Positions 55,378 through 63,882 of a stretch of 64,000 nucleotides of DNA are shown here, in pieces. Positions within the stretch are counted from its first letter, which is position 1. The number at the start of each line of letters is the position of its first letter. The position numbers were made by a program, and so were the translations under genes. The stretch is taken from positions 9,986 to 73,985 of the forward strand of contig JAEZOA010000043.1 of the NCBI GenBank assembly GCA_023441625.1. Reading direction: 5' to 3'. Origin of the DNA: Bacillota bacterium (lineage in GTDB: Bacteria; Bacillota; Clostridia; Acetivibrionales; DSM-1351). Under the pieces are notes generated by a model. The model ran no database searches, was not told the DNA's origin, and saw only the letters and a program-made list of their open reading frames with translations.

Positions 55378-55406
55378 ATTATACAAGTGTATCGCGTCCA
55401 TGTCAA
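55378..55406 (-). promoter_or_regulatory. veg promoter, distal
   Basis: Minus-strand TTGACA (55406-55401), 17 nt, TATAAT (55383-55378): a second perfect match, placed 38 nt before the first. Confidence 0.88.
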
Positions 55407-55500
55407 GTATTTTTTTGACCTGTCAAGCCTATATAACCTATTTCTACAAGGTTTTAACTTTTTTGTTGATAATTATTTCCTATAAAAATCTGTCCTTGTC

Positions 55501-55680
55501 CTATTCTATTATATCCAAATCATCCTCTTCTGCATCAGCCTCTAACCTTACATCAACACCTTTAAGTATGATTATTTTTTTTCCTTTATCAAATATAATG
55601 TCAGATACTCTAAAAAGAACATCCCTTTCATAAGATTTTCTGTAAACTAAGCTTCCTATTTTTATTTGTTGCATAACCAT
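55501..55680 (-). pseudogene. yabG: YabG N-terminal remnant, 59 residues
   Basis: A short frame from ATG 55680, behind an AGGGG site, encodes 59 aa beginning MVMQQIKIGSLVYRKSYERD and ending in an acidic tail. The start resembles the N-terminal small beta domain of the sporulation protease YabG (usually near 290 aa), and the position directly before veg is the usual one for yabG. A TAG at 55501-55503 stops it and no further YabG sequence follows before the veg promoters, so the protease part is gone. It could also survive as a small Veg-like or SH3-like protein. Confidence 0.6.
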
Positions 55681-56047
55681 TCTTCCCCTCTTAGTTTAGT
55701 ATGCCAATATTTCAAATTATTATTAATTATTATAATTAGCATAAATATATCCATAAGTAAACATAAATAGAGTTCTTTACTCATGAGAACTCAATTCCCT
55801 CGGAAATTTTATTGTTATAGATAACTTATTTTTAATAATATGTAAAAACTTTAGGATATAGCCTATTCTAATACTATTTTATGCCCCTTTTGTCATCTTC
55901 GTGAATTGTATTGTACGAACTTATTTAATTTTGTTGAAATCATTGTGTATAAAGTTATATAATGGTTTTCATAAACAAGTTTATTTAAATTATAATCTTT
56001 ATTCTAGTAATAAATTTTATATAACTTTTTAGAAGGGAGAAATTACA
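55681..56047. other. Gene-free region upstream of fhs
   Basis: AT-rich. It contains a small hairpin, GAGTTCT (55770-55776) with AGAACTC (55786-55792), and the fhs promoter. I looked for folate- or ZMP-type riboswitch patterns and saw none. Confidence 0.6.
55934..55963 (+). promoter_or_regulatory. Likely promoter of fhs
   Basis: TTGAAA (55934-55939), 18 nt, TATAAT (55958-55963), about 85 nt before the start codon. Confidence 0.65.
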
Positions 56048-57718
56048 TTGCTTACTGATATTCAGATTGCACAAGGCTGCAAGATGCTCCATATCTCAGA
56101 AATTGCTAAAAAGCTTGGAATTAATGAGGAGGATCTTGAACTATATGGCAACTATAAAGCCAAGCTTTCAGAAAAATTATGGGATAAGGTAAAGAGCAAA
56201 CCCGATGGGAAGCTTGTTTTAGTAACAGCAATTAACCCTACACCGGCTGGAGAAGGTAAAACAACTACTACTGTTGGCCTTGGACAGGCTATGGCTAAAA
56301 TAGGTAAAAATTCTATAATTGCACTACGAGAACCATCCTTAGGTCCTGTAATGGGTGTAAAGGGAGGTGCAGCAGGAGGTGGGTATTCTCAGGTTGTGCC
56401 TATGGAAGATATTAACCTCCATTTTACAGGTGATATGCATGCTATTACTGCTGCCAATAACCTTCTATCAGCTGCTATAGATAATCATCTTCAGCAAGGA
56501 AATTCTTTAAATATAGACCCTCGTCAAATAGTCTGGAAACGTTGTATGGACATGAATGACAGGGCTCTTAGAAATGTTATTGTGGGACTTGGTGGTAAAG
56601 TCAATGGTGTTCCAAGAGAGGATGGCTTTAATATTACTGTTGCTTCAGAAGTAATGGCAATACTATGTCTTGCTTCTGACCTAAAGGATCTGAGAAATAG
56701 ACTTGGGCGGATTATTATTGGCTATAGTTACGCCGGAAGTCCTGTTAGTGCAAAAGATCTAGGGGTGGATGGTGCAATGACCCTACTATTAAAGGACGCT
56801 ATCAAGCCTAATCTTGTTCAAACCTTAGAGGGCACCCCTGCTATTATGCATGGAGGACCTTTTGCCAATATAGCGCATGGTTGTAATAGTGTAACTGCTA
56901 CTAAGATTGCCTTAAAATTATCAGACTATGTTATTACTGAAGCTGGTTTTGGAGCTGATCTTGGGGCAGAGAAATTTTTTAATATTAAGTGTCGATATGC
57001 GGGGCTCAAGCCGGATGCGGTTGTTTTGGTTGCTACAATCAGAGCACTTAAGTACAATGGTGGTGTGAAAAAGGAAAATCTTAAGGAAGAGAATATTGAA
57101 GCTCTATCAAAGGGCTTTGTAAATGCTGAAAAGCACATAGAGAATCTGAAAATGTTTGGTGTTCCTGTAATAGTGGCTATAAACCACTTTGATACAGATT
57201 CTAAAGAGGAAATTCAATTAGTGCATGATAAATGTAGTTCTTTAGGAGTTGAGGTTGCCTTTTCAGATGTATTCTTAAAGGGCGGAGAAGGTGGTATAGA
57301 GCTGGCAAACAAACTAGTTGCTTTAACTGATACTAAAAGCTCTAATTTTGCTCCTATATATGATTCTGCTCTTCCAATAAGAGATAAGGTACAGGCTATT
57401 GTATCTAAAATCTATGGTGGTAATAACGTTATCTACTCTGTTGCTGCTGAAAAGTCAATTGCAAAGATTGAGGAAATGGGACTTGATAAACTTCCAATTT
57501 GTATGGCAAAAACTCAATATTCTCTTTCTGATAATCCTGCTTTGCTTGGTCGTCCTAGAAACTTTGACGTAACTGTTAAGGAAGTTAGAATTTCTGCAGG
57601 AGCCGGTTTCATTGTTGTCCTCACTGGAGATATTATGACAATGCCTGGGCTTCCAAAAGTACCCGCTGCTGAAAAGATAGATATTGAGGAAGATGGTACA
57701 ATAGTTGGTCTTTTTTAG
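56048..57718 (+). CDS. fhs: Formate-tetrahydrofolate ligase
   Basis: ATP-dependent enzyme that joins formate to tetrahydrofolate, feeding one-carbon units to purines and, in acetogens, the Wood-Ljungdahl pathway. A 556-aa complete protein with the ATP loop PTPAGEGKTTTTVGLG, ALREPSLGPVMGVKGGAAGG, and TEAGFGADLGAEKF. It uses a TTG start behind AGAAGGGAG. It is monocistronic, with its own terminator. Confidence 0.97.
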   Translation: MLTDIQIAQGCKMLHISEIAKKLGINEEDLELYGNYKAKLSEKLWDKVKSKPDGKLVLVTAINPTPAGEGKTTTTVGLGQAMAKIGKNSIIALREPSLGPVMGVKGGAAGGGYSQVVPMEDINLHFTGDMHAITAANNLLSAAIDNHLQQGNSLNIDPRQIVWKRCMDMNDRALRNVIVGLGGKVNGVPREDGFNITVASEVMAILCLASDLKDLRNRLGRIIIGYSYAGSPVSAKDLGVDGAMTLLLKDAIKPNLVQTLEGTPAIMHGGPFANIAHGCNSVTATKIALKLSDYVITEAGFGADLGAEKFFNIKCRYAGLKPDAVVLVATIRALKYNGGVKKENLKEENIEALSKGFVNAEKHIENLKMFGVPVIVAINHFDTDSKEEIQLVHDKCSSLGVEVAFSDVFLKGGEGGIELANKLVALTDTKSSNFAPIYDSALPIRDKVQAIVSKIYGGNNVIYSVAAEKSIAKIEEMGLDKLPICMAKTQYSLSDNPALLGRPRNFDVTVKEVRISAGAGFIVVLTGDIMTMPGLPKVPAAEKIDIEEDGTIVGLF

Positions 57719-57755
57719 CCAACTTAATTTCAAATTACATTGTAAAGTAATAGTG

Positions 57756-57798
57756 GGAGTTGTTGCAATAAAGACTATATTTTTATAGCAACAACTCC
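57756..57798 (+). terminator. Terminator of fhs
   Basis: GGAGTTGTTGC (57756-57766) pairs perfectly with GCAACAACTCC (57788-57798), followed by TATTTTT. Confidence 0.88.
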
Positions 57799-57954
57799 TA
57801 TTTTTATACTATTAACACTCCTTTTATATTACCTTTATTTTATATTATTAATTGTTTTGTTATTTTAAAAGCCAACTTTTCATAATCTTCATTATTCATT
57901 TCTTTTTATTTTCCCTTGCTTTTGAACTGGAATTTATTCTTTTTTTAATTTAAA

Positions 57955-57978
57955 TGAACCATTCCTATATTTTATGTC
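57955..57978 (+). promoter_or_regulatory. Possible autoregulated ECF promoter
   Basis: TGAACC (57955-57960), 15 nt, then GTC (57976-57978) lies about 50 nt before the sigma gene. The AAC and GTC cores are common in ECF promoters. Weak evidence alone. Confidence 0.35.
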
Positions 57979-58028
57979 TCTTATATTATGTGTTAACACG
58001 ATTGAGAAACTATAAAGGAGATGATTAC

Positions 58029-58616
58029 TTGCAGTTAAATGACATTATAAGTCACTGTCAGCTGGGTGATTTAGAGTGCTTTGAAGAGCTATACAAGCTT
58101 TATTATAGAAAAGCCTTTGGCACAGCCTATAATATATCAGGTCAAAAAGGTCTTGCTGAAGATATTGCGCAAGAGGCTTTTATTATTTGCTACAAATCTA
58201 TTAAGCACCTTAAAAACTCACAAACCTTCAATACATGGTTTTATAGAATTGTCGTAAGAGTTAGCTGGAAAATAGTTAAAGAACAAAATAACTCAAATTA
58301 TGATAACTTCACAAATGATTTAGATAGAATTGGCATCAGTAGAAATACAAGCGATGCTTCAATTGAAGAAATGGCAAGTAATTTACTTATTAAGGAGAAA
58401 ATACAAGCATTAAAGCTTCCATTGAAAACGGTTCTTATTTTATATTATTACAATGATATGTCAGTTAAAGAAATTTCTAAGGTCTTAGATTGTTTTGAAG
58501 GAACTGTTAAATCCAGGCTCTTTAAAGCACGTAGAATTCTCCTGGGTGAGCTTGCCCCATATTACAAGGATACTTTTAAAAATTTCGATTTAAATGAGAA
58601 GGAGGTACATATTTAA
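58029..58616 (+). CDS. ECF-type RNA polymerase sigma factor
   Basis: A 195-aa sigma-70-family factor of the extracytoplasmic-function type. Region 2 reads DLECFEELYKLYYRKAFGTA and AEDIAQEAFIICYKSI, with FNTWFYRIVVR; region 4 reads KEISKVLDCFEGTVKSRLFK. TTG 58029 is chosen because AAAGGAG lies 8 nt before it; the frame extends 25 codons upstream through the probable promoter. It is followed by a membrane protein whose ATG overlaps its stop codon by 1 nt, the likely anti-sigma factor. Confidence 0.92.
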   Translation: MQLNDIISHCQLGDLECFEELYKLYYRKAFGTAYNISGQKGLAEDIAQEAFIICYKSIKHLKNSQTFNTWFYRIVVRVSWKIVKEQNNSNYDNFTNDLDRIGISRNTSDASIEEMASNLLIKEKIQALKLPLKTVLILYYYNDMSVKEISKVLDCFEGTVKSRLFKARRILLGELAPYYKDTFKNFDLNEKEVHI

Positions 58617-59548
58617 TGAACGAAATGGACTCTTTATTAAAAAATATTCTAAAAGATGATGTAATTCCATCTGAACAAGATATTGAAATGAATTTTTGCA
58701 AATTAAAAATGAATTTAGATAATAATAAGAACACAAAATACTATTTTAAGAGAATTAGCTATGTGAGTTTTAAAAAAGCTGCCATTGTCTCAATGTGTTG
58801 CCTGATATGTATAACTACAATTTTGTTAGGTTCTTCAAGTACAGTTAGGGCTGCTGCACTAACTGCTATTGATAGCATAAAATCTATTTTTGTAGTTGAA
58901 GGTAAAGGTAACGATATAAAAATAGTTCAAAAACCTGTTAATGAAGTTAAGGAACTGGTAACTGTAAGGGTACCATTATCATTAAGTGATATGGAAACTG
59001 AGAAGTTGATTGGGCATAAAGTTATATTTCCTGACAAACTAGCAGAGGATTTTGAACTTACAGAACGTCTACTTGTTGCTGGCGTACGCAAGCCCGTTCC
59101 TTATGAATCTATATCCCAAATACGCTCACAATTAATATTAGCCACTATGCATCAAGAGGACTTTGATAAATTGTCTGATTATTCTCCATACAGATCTGTT
59201 GGCGCCATTTACAAGTATACTAGGCCAGATTCAAACTTTGGAAAAGAGTTATGTATTTCTTTTTATGGTTTTTCTTCAGGCTGGATAAATTCGCCTGATA
59301 GTGAAGAAGTAAAAATAGGGACTACAAAAGGCTTCTGGGTCAAAATCAAATATCCTGAGTACTCCTGGTCATTTGAAACTTTGCGGGTTGACATGGAGAA
59401 TCCACCTGTTATTAATGATGATTTATATATGCTAGGCTGGGGAGAAAATGATGTGTATTATTCATTGAGCTCAATTAAAGATCTTAATTTATTAACAAAA
59501 GAAGAATCTATCGAAATAGCCACAGAATTTCAAGCTGCACAACCTTGA
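58616..59548 (+). CDS. Putative membrane-bound anti-sigma factor
   Basis: A 310-aa protein with a short cytoplasmic N-terminus (about 1-55), one membrane helix (about 56-75, AIVSMCCLICITTILLG) and a large external domain (about 80-310). The layout and the 1-nt overlap with an ECF sigma gene fit an anti-sigma factor that releases sigma upon an envelope signal. The cytoplasmic part lacks the HxxxCxxC zinc motif of ZAS-type anti-sigmas. The outer domain has DUF4367-like features (FPDKLAEDFELTERLLV) but is not firmly assigned. Confidence 0.75.
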   Translation: MNEMDSLLKNILKDDVIPSEQDIEMNFCKLKMNLDNNKNTKYYFKRISYVSFKKAAIVSMCCLICITTILLGSSSTVRAAALTAIDSIKSIFVVEGKGNDIKIVQKPVNEVKELVTVRVPLSLSDMETEKLIGHKVIFPDKLAEDFELTERLLVAGVRKPVPYESISQIRSQLILATMHQEDFDKLSDYSPYRSVGAIYKYTRPDSNFGKELCISFYGFSSGWINSPDSEEVKIGTTKGFWVKIKYPEYSWSFETLRVDMENPPVINDDLYMLGWGENDVYYSLSSIKDLNLLTKEESIEIATEFQAAQP

Positions 59549-59570
59549 TAATCTTGGTCACCTGAAACAA

Positions 59571-59605
59571 CGTAAGTGGCAAGCCAACATTGCTTATATT
59601 TATAA
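59571..59605 (+). repeat. Dispersed palindromic repeat, copy C
   Basis: A plus-strand copy with GGCAAGCCAAC and TTGCTTATATT, lacking one T of the left arm. It lies between the putative anti-sigma gene and its terminator hairpin, just as copy A precedes a hairpin. Confidence 0.75.
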
Positions 59606-59607
59606 CA

Positions 59608-59639
59608 AAAGGGCCTATTCTAAAACGATAGGACCCTTT
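59608..59639 (+). terminator. Terminator after the putative anti-sigma gene
   Basis: AAAGGG-CCTAT (59608-59618) pairs with ATAGG-A-CCCTTT (59628-59639) with one bulged base, followed by a T-rich stretch. Confidence 0.75.
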
Positions 59640-59703
59640 GTTTATCTCTTAATGCTTTTATCCAAGTCAACTTCCAATAACTTTTCACTATGTTTATTCT
59701 TAA

Positions 59704-60687
59704 CTATATTGCGCCAAACTTATCTAAAAATATCTTCAAATGCTGAATTTCATCAATAACTTCCTGTAAGCGTATCATATAGTTCTGTTCCGACCAGCCT
59801 TTTTTGCTATTATAATATTTATTTACAACTCTCCAGAACTTCTGAGGAAACATAAGCATAATTTTCATTAACTCAAGCTCACTGTCGCAAAGTGTTACTA
59901 TTTTACAATACTCATTTATAATTTTATCCGCCTCATCAATATTCCATTGGCATTTTCGCATTTTGCGTCGTAATAAATTTACCAGATCGTATACTTTTAA
60001 GTCGTAGCAGCAATATTCAAAATTAATTAAATACATATCATCATTTTGAATAAAGATATTATGATGATTAAAATCGTGGTGAGAAATATTCTTATTTCTA
60101 TCAGCATCCTCTACTAACTCAAAGTAGTTAGAATTATCCAACATATTAATTGCCTTTTCACCAAGCTCATAGAAATAATCCACATATTTACACATCAAGT
60201 TATCAAACTTTAATTTTCCCTTTTGAGCGTTCTTTTTAAGCTTCTTAATCTCGTCCAGTCGCTTTCTATAGCAGCCAGGCAGTCTCCCTAGCTCACTTCT
60301 GGCAATGGATTTTTCTGAGCAATTATATCCTATTGACGCCTTGTGCATCATTGCTAATAGCCTGGAACATTTTTTAGTTTCTTCTGGACAATCAAGATTA
60401 CATTCTCGTCCTCCAATATACTCACTCAAATATATAGTTTTTTCATTAAAGGTAATAAAAGGATTGCCCGATTTGGTATAGATTGTTTTATCTAAATTTT
60501 GAAATCCATTGTTAAATAAATATTCCTTAGCCTCTACAACAAAATTTATTCTTTCTGGATTTAATGAGGATATTTTAATAATACTTTTACCTTCACTTGT
60601 ATTTGCAATAAATAAATCTCTATAATTTGTAATACTATTTATTTTAAGATTATAATTTTCCTGAAGTTGCTTTTCCAATTCATGCAT
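59704..60687 (-). CDS. CotS-family spore coat kinase-like protein
   Basis: A 327-aa protein with the aminoglycoside-kinase-like fold of CotS/YutH/YsxE spore coat proteins. An N-terminal lobe with TSEGKSIIKIS is followed by the catalytic loop SHHDFNHHNIFI. The position of the metal-binding DxD motif reads INFEYCCYD, so the key Asp is replaced by Asn/Glu and kinase activity is doubtful. ATG 60687 is chosen for the GGAGGG site 5 nt upstream. It stands near bofA, which fits sporulation expression. Confidence 0.87.
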   Translation of the reverse strand: MHELEKQLQENYNLKINSITNYRDLFIANTSEGKSIIKISSLNPERINFVVEAKEYLFNNGFQNLDKTIYTKSGNPFITFNEKTIYLSEYIGGRECNLDCPEETKKCSRLLAMMHKASIGYNCSEKSIARSELGRLPGCYRKRLDEIKKLKKNAQKGKLKFDNLMCKYVDYFYELGEKAINMLDNSNYFELVEDADRNKNISHHDFNHHNIFIQNDDMYLINFEYCCYDLKVYDLVNLLRRKMRKCQWNIDEADKIINEYCKIVTLCDSELELMKIMLMFPQKFWRVVNKYYNSKKGWSEQNYMIRLQEVIDEIQHLKIFLDKFGAI

Positions 60688-60877
60688 ATTGCCCTCCGTG
60701 AACCGCATAATGCTATATTTTTGTAAATATGGGCCTTAATAAATTATATGAACAACAGGACCTATGTAGAATTAAAACAGGTAAAAATGACCATTAAATC
60801 TGTATTTATCTTTATAGCGCACAAAAAATAGCATCTCAAATATGAGTTCACTCACTTTGAAGGATACTATTTTATTA

Positions 60878-61069
60878 TTAAACCATGAATTTTAAGAAAA
60901 TAAGTAAAACTAAACCTGGAACTCCAAGAATTCCAATAATTAATGCAGAATATATGTTTAAAGCTATATTAAAATTTAAGTAAATACCAATAAAATTAAT
61001 TACTGCAAGTAAAACTGCACCTAAGATAGTGTTTACCAACAGCTTTTTAAATATTTTTACTATATTCAT
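60878..61069 (-). CDS. bofA: Pro-sigma-K processing inhibitor BofA
   Basis: A 63-aa membrane protein with two helices. It has the BofA pattern: NTILGAVLLAVINFIGIYLN, then NIYSALIIGILGVPGLVLLI at the C-terminus. In Bacillus, BofA holds back the SpoIVFB protease until the forespore signals. Many Clostridia keep bofA although their sigma-K control differs. A GAGGGG site lies before the ATG. The gene order yaaL-bofA follows the Firmicutes pattern. Confidence 0.88.
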   Translation of the reverse strand: MNIVKIFKKLLVNTILGAVLLAVINFIGIYLNFNIALNIYSALIIGILGVPGLVLLIFLKFMV

Positions 61070-61191
61070 ATTCCACGCCCCTCATGTTTAGGAATAACTA
61101 AGTAATAGCTTGAATCATTCCTATGGTTTGTCCTTTATTAAATATATTTATGGAGTGGGTGAAATATTCTAAATATAAGTATTAATTTTAA

Positions 61192-61443
61192 TTATAAAGT
61201 CATTCCAAGTTCTTTTGCCTTTTTAATTAGGTATTCAAACCTGGTTTCAATTGCCTTAATTTGGTATGTATAATAGTCTATCATTAATGAATCTTGGACA
61301 TAGTTAAAATTGCAATATGCATCCTCTAAATCAAGTGTGGATTTTTTAATCTCTAGTAGAAGCTTTTCTTTTTCTGAAGCCAGAATTTCTGTTTCCGTCG
61401 CGGTTAACCCTTTATTAAGGGACTTGTTCAATGAAATTTCCAT
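61192..61443 (-). CDS. yaaL: YaaL/DUF2508 family protein
   Basis: An 83-aa helical protein matching DUF2508: LEDAYCNFNYVQDSLMIDYY followed by YQIKAIETRFEYLIKKAKEL. It is usually located directly before bofA near recR, as here before bofA. Function unknown. ATG 61443 follows an AAAGGAG site; an upstream in-frame start seven codons earlier lacks one. Confidence 0.88.
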   Translation of the reverse strand: MEISLNKSLNKGLTATETEILASEKEKLLLEIKKSTLDLEDAYCNFNYVQDSLMIDYYTYQIKAIETRFEYLIKKAKELGMTL

Positions 61444-61554
61444 AAATTCTCCTTTAAAATACAATATAGTATTATAAATAATTAACCTTTTATAATACTA
61501 TTTATACATTTATGGAAATATTCTTATTATAATATGTCTAGTCTTAACTTAACG

Positions 61555-62085
61555 CTAATATTTTTCTACTGATAATGCACCATTTTCTTTTATTATCTCA
61601 ATAATTGATTCTATTCTATCCTCATCTGCCTTCATACTAAAAATTGCATTCCCATTTGAAACAAGATTTTCATAATATTTTCTCTTTTTGTTTGGAATTC
61701 TAAAATCCAGCAATCCTCCTAAAACTCCACCTACTATTAAACCAATAAGCAACCCTGCTATTGGACCAGTGGCGGCAACCATACCTAAGTCCTGAATAAA
61801 CATACTTACTCCTCCAGTAAGAATGCCAATAATTCCTCCAATTATACCACCTGTAATAATTCCATCAGATATTCTTTCTCCTAAACTAAGTTTATATGGA
61901 ATTGATATGTTTTCCGCAAGTTTCAGCGGTTTATCCTCACTATTTGGCTTATAATATGCTTTATTTCCATCATCCTTTACAATGATAGATATATTATCAG
62001 TTCTTAGACCTTTATTACGCACTTCAAATGCTGCTTTTTCTGCATTAGCAAATACATCAAAAATAGCCACAATTGTTCTAGCCAA
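61555..62085 (-). CDS. General-stress-protein-like (YflT/DUF1269-type) protein with Gly-rich membrane segment
   Basis: A 176-aa protein. The first 45 residues (ARTIVAIFDVFANAEKAAFE, then VRNKGLRTDNISIIV) match the N-terminal flip-flop module of heat-induced stress proteins such as YflT. A central Gly-rich region with two hydrophobic segments (about 75-140) has glycine-zipper character. The start is TTG 62085, where TTAGGAG lies 8 nt upstream and the known family start begins. The 37 codons before it lack a ribosome binding site. Role in stress is inferred from the family. Confidence 0.75.
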   Translation of the reverse strand: MARTIVAIFDVFANAEKAAFEVRNKGLRTDNISIIVKDDGNKAYYKPNSEDKPLKLAENISIPYKLSLGERISDGIITGGIIGGIIGILTGGVSMFIQDLGMVAATGPIAGLLIGLIVGGVLGGLLDFRIPNKKRKYYENLVSNGNAIFSMKADEDRIESIIEIIKENGALSVEKY

Positions 62086-62242
62086 TAAAATCACTCCTAA
62101 TAAATTGAGTTCTTTATTTTTAGAGAAGCTAAAGATTGGTTCTATCCTGTTCCTATAGCTCTTCTGAACCTTAGAATTATGTTTAGCTTTAGTCAAAACG
62201 CAGCTATTTATTCAAAAAATTAGTCAGATAATTTCTTCAATG

Positions 62243-62884
62243 TTAATCTATATATTTTAATAAATCCCTTGGATTCTCTAAGAAGAAGTCTGGTTCTTCC
62301 TTTTCAAGGTCAGACCTTGGGCTATATGTCCAAGCAACTGCAGCACTTCTGACACCAGCATTCTTTGCACACATAATATCTAATGGGCTGTCTCCCACAT
62401 ACAATACCTCTTCCTTATTATCAGCCTTCGCCTTTATCATGGCTTTTATAAGCGGATCTCCATCTGGCTTGTGCTTCGCAGAATCCTCCGAGCCATTTAC
62501 AAATAAAAAGTAATCCCTTAGGTTAAAAAGTTCCAGCCCCCTTATGGCCATTTCTCTCTTTTTTGATGTAACTACACCTAAGACTAATCCCATTTCATGC
62601 AATTCCTTAATTACATCATATATACCAATAAAAATTCCTATACAATTATCATGCTTTAGCTCATTATAAGCTCTATATGTTTTTGCAAGTTCTTCTTCCT
62701 TGCCCGGGTAAATGTCCCTTAAATGATTTATTAAAGGCATACCAATATAGCTGATTGTCTCTTCTTCTGGACGTGTATCACCAAAATGATGATTAAATGT
62801 GTAATTAAAGGATTCTAATATAAAAGGTACTGTATCTATAAGTGTTCCATCTAAATCAAAGAAAATATATTTGAATTTTCTCAT
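62243..62884 (-). CDS. ppaX: HAD-superfamily phosphatase, PpaX/phosphoglycolate-phosphatase-like
   Basis: A 213-aa HAD hydrolase with motif I FFDLDGTLIDT, motif II VVTSKKREM, motif III Lys in HKPDGDPL and motif IV YVGDSPLDIMCAKNAG. The length and C1 helical cap fit PpaX, a pyrophosphatase, or phosphoglycolate phosphatase; the two cannot be told apart by eye. An AGGTG site precedes the ATG. Confidence 0.85.
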   Translation of the reverse strand: MRKFKYIFFDLDGTLIDTVPFILESFNYTFNHHFGDTRPEEETISYIGMPLINHLRDIYPGKEEELAKTYRAYNELKHDNCIGIFIGIYDVIKELHEMGLVLGVVTSKKREMAIRGLELFNLRDYFLFVNGSEDSAKHKPDGDPLIKAMIKAKADNKEEVLYVGDSPLDIMCAKNAGVRSAAVAWTYSPRSDLEKEEPDFFLENPRDLLKYID

Positions 62885-63095
62885 TTTTCACCTCTACTTA
62901 TATTCTTTTATAATAAATAAATCTTTTTTCTAATTATTAGCGTATAATAAAAATGATAAGTGTTTAAATACTTGTTAATTTTAGCATTATTAATTATAAT
63001 CTATTATATATAGAATAATTATGAAAAAACATTGTATATTATTATCTTAAATAGTATCATGATTTTTAATCTTTTAGAAGCAGAGGGTGGATTCA

Positions 63096-63635
63096 TTGAA
63101 AAATAAAATTAAGCATTCGTTGCCTAATCTCCTAACATTTATAAATTTATCTCTTGGTATTATAGCATTACTATTTGCTATTAAAAATGAAGTTATTCAA
63201 GCTTCTTTGTTAGTTATGGTTGCTGCACTAACAGATAGATTTGATGGGAAAGTTGCTAGAATGTTAGATTGTACAAGTGAATTAGGAAAAGAATTAGATT
63301 CACTGTCAGATTTAGTTTCATTTGGCGTTGCTCCCATCATAATTGCTTGGAGAATAAGTTTTTTTGATATTGGGGTTATAGGATATCTACTCGCTGTTAT
63401 CTTTCCTATAGCAGGGGCATACAGACTAGCTCGATATAACGTTACTACATTTAATAATGTATTTTGTGGCATTCCTATAACAATTGCTGGTGCATTTTTA
63501 TCCATTATAAACTTATATAACAGCTTTTCTCATATTCGACGAACATATAGCGATATTAACACTATTGTATGTGGTGTAGTAATTGTTCTCCTCTCATATT
63601 TAATGATTAGTAAAATACAAATTAAAAAAAGATAA
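63096..63635 (+). CDS. pssA: CDP-diacylglycerol-serine O-phosphatidyltransferase
   Basis: A 179-aa membrane enzyme making phosphatidylserine from CDP-diacylglycerol and serine. It starts with LPNLLTFINLSLGIIALLFA and has the CDP-alcohol phosphatidyltransferase motif (D-G-x2-A-R-x8-G-x3-D-x3-D) in DGKVARMLD and GKELDSLSD, followed by VSFGVAP. About five membrane helices follow. TTG 63096 behind GAGGGTGG is preferred; a GTG at 63087 lies inside that site. No decarboxylase gene is visible in the window. Confidence 0.93.
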   Translation: MKNKIKHSLPNLLTFINLSLGIIALLFAIKNEVIQASLLVMVAALTDRFDGKVARMLDCTSELGKELDSLSDLVSFGVAPIIIAWRISFFDIGVIGYLLAVIFPIAGAYRLARYNVTTFNNVFCGIPITIAGAFLSIINLYNSFSHIRRTYSDINTIVCGVVIVLLSYLMISKIQIKKR

Positions 63636-63840
63636 TCCATAATTAATTAAATACTAGTTTATAAACAACCTAAATTCCAGAACTTTTTATTACATACAGC
63701 AAAAAGCCCCGCAAAATATCGAAGTATAAATTTTATATGTTATAAAAATCCTCCACCCACAATTGTGATATATATTCCGAAGCTTGCTCAAATGAAGGCT
63801 TTGGCTTTGTATGTGATATTTTCATCGGGAATTTAGGAAA

Positions 63841-63870
63841 AAAAGAAAGTTGGCAAGCCAACTTTCTTTT
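63841..63870. repeat. Perfect 30-bp palindrome sharing the dispersed repeat core, copy D
   Basis: A 30-bp perfect palindrome centred on GTTGGCAAGCCAAC, the same 14-bp core as copy B. Flanking A and T runs make it look like a terminator, perhaps for pssA about 205 nt upstream. The outer part of the repeat (TTGCTTATG) is not present here. Confidence 0.7.
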
Positions 63871-63882
63871 GCACAGTCATGA

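Larger units (their letters stand above)
57719..58028. other. Region between fhs and the sigma factor gene
   Basis: It holds the fhs terminator (57756-57798) and a possible ECF promoter (57955-57978). The rest is AT-rich and shows nothing clear. Confidence 0.5.

Noticed and set aside
55860..56047. Possible folate or ZMP riboswitch before fhs
   Set aside because: No conserved GC-rich core or pseudoknot pattern of those classes; the region is AT-rich and holds an ordinary promoter.
63733..63825. A 30-codon minus-strand frame after pssA (starts MKISHTKPKPSFEQASEYIS)
   Set aside because: It reads like a plausible peptide, but it has no ribosome binding site and no known family, so it is not called a gene. 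It may be a fragment of an older gene.
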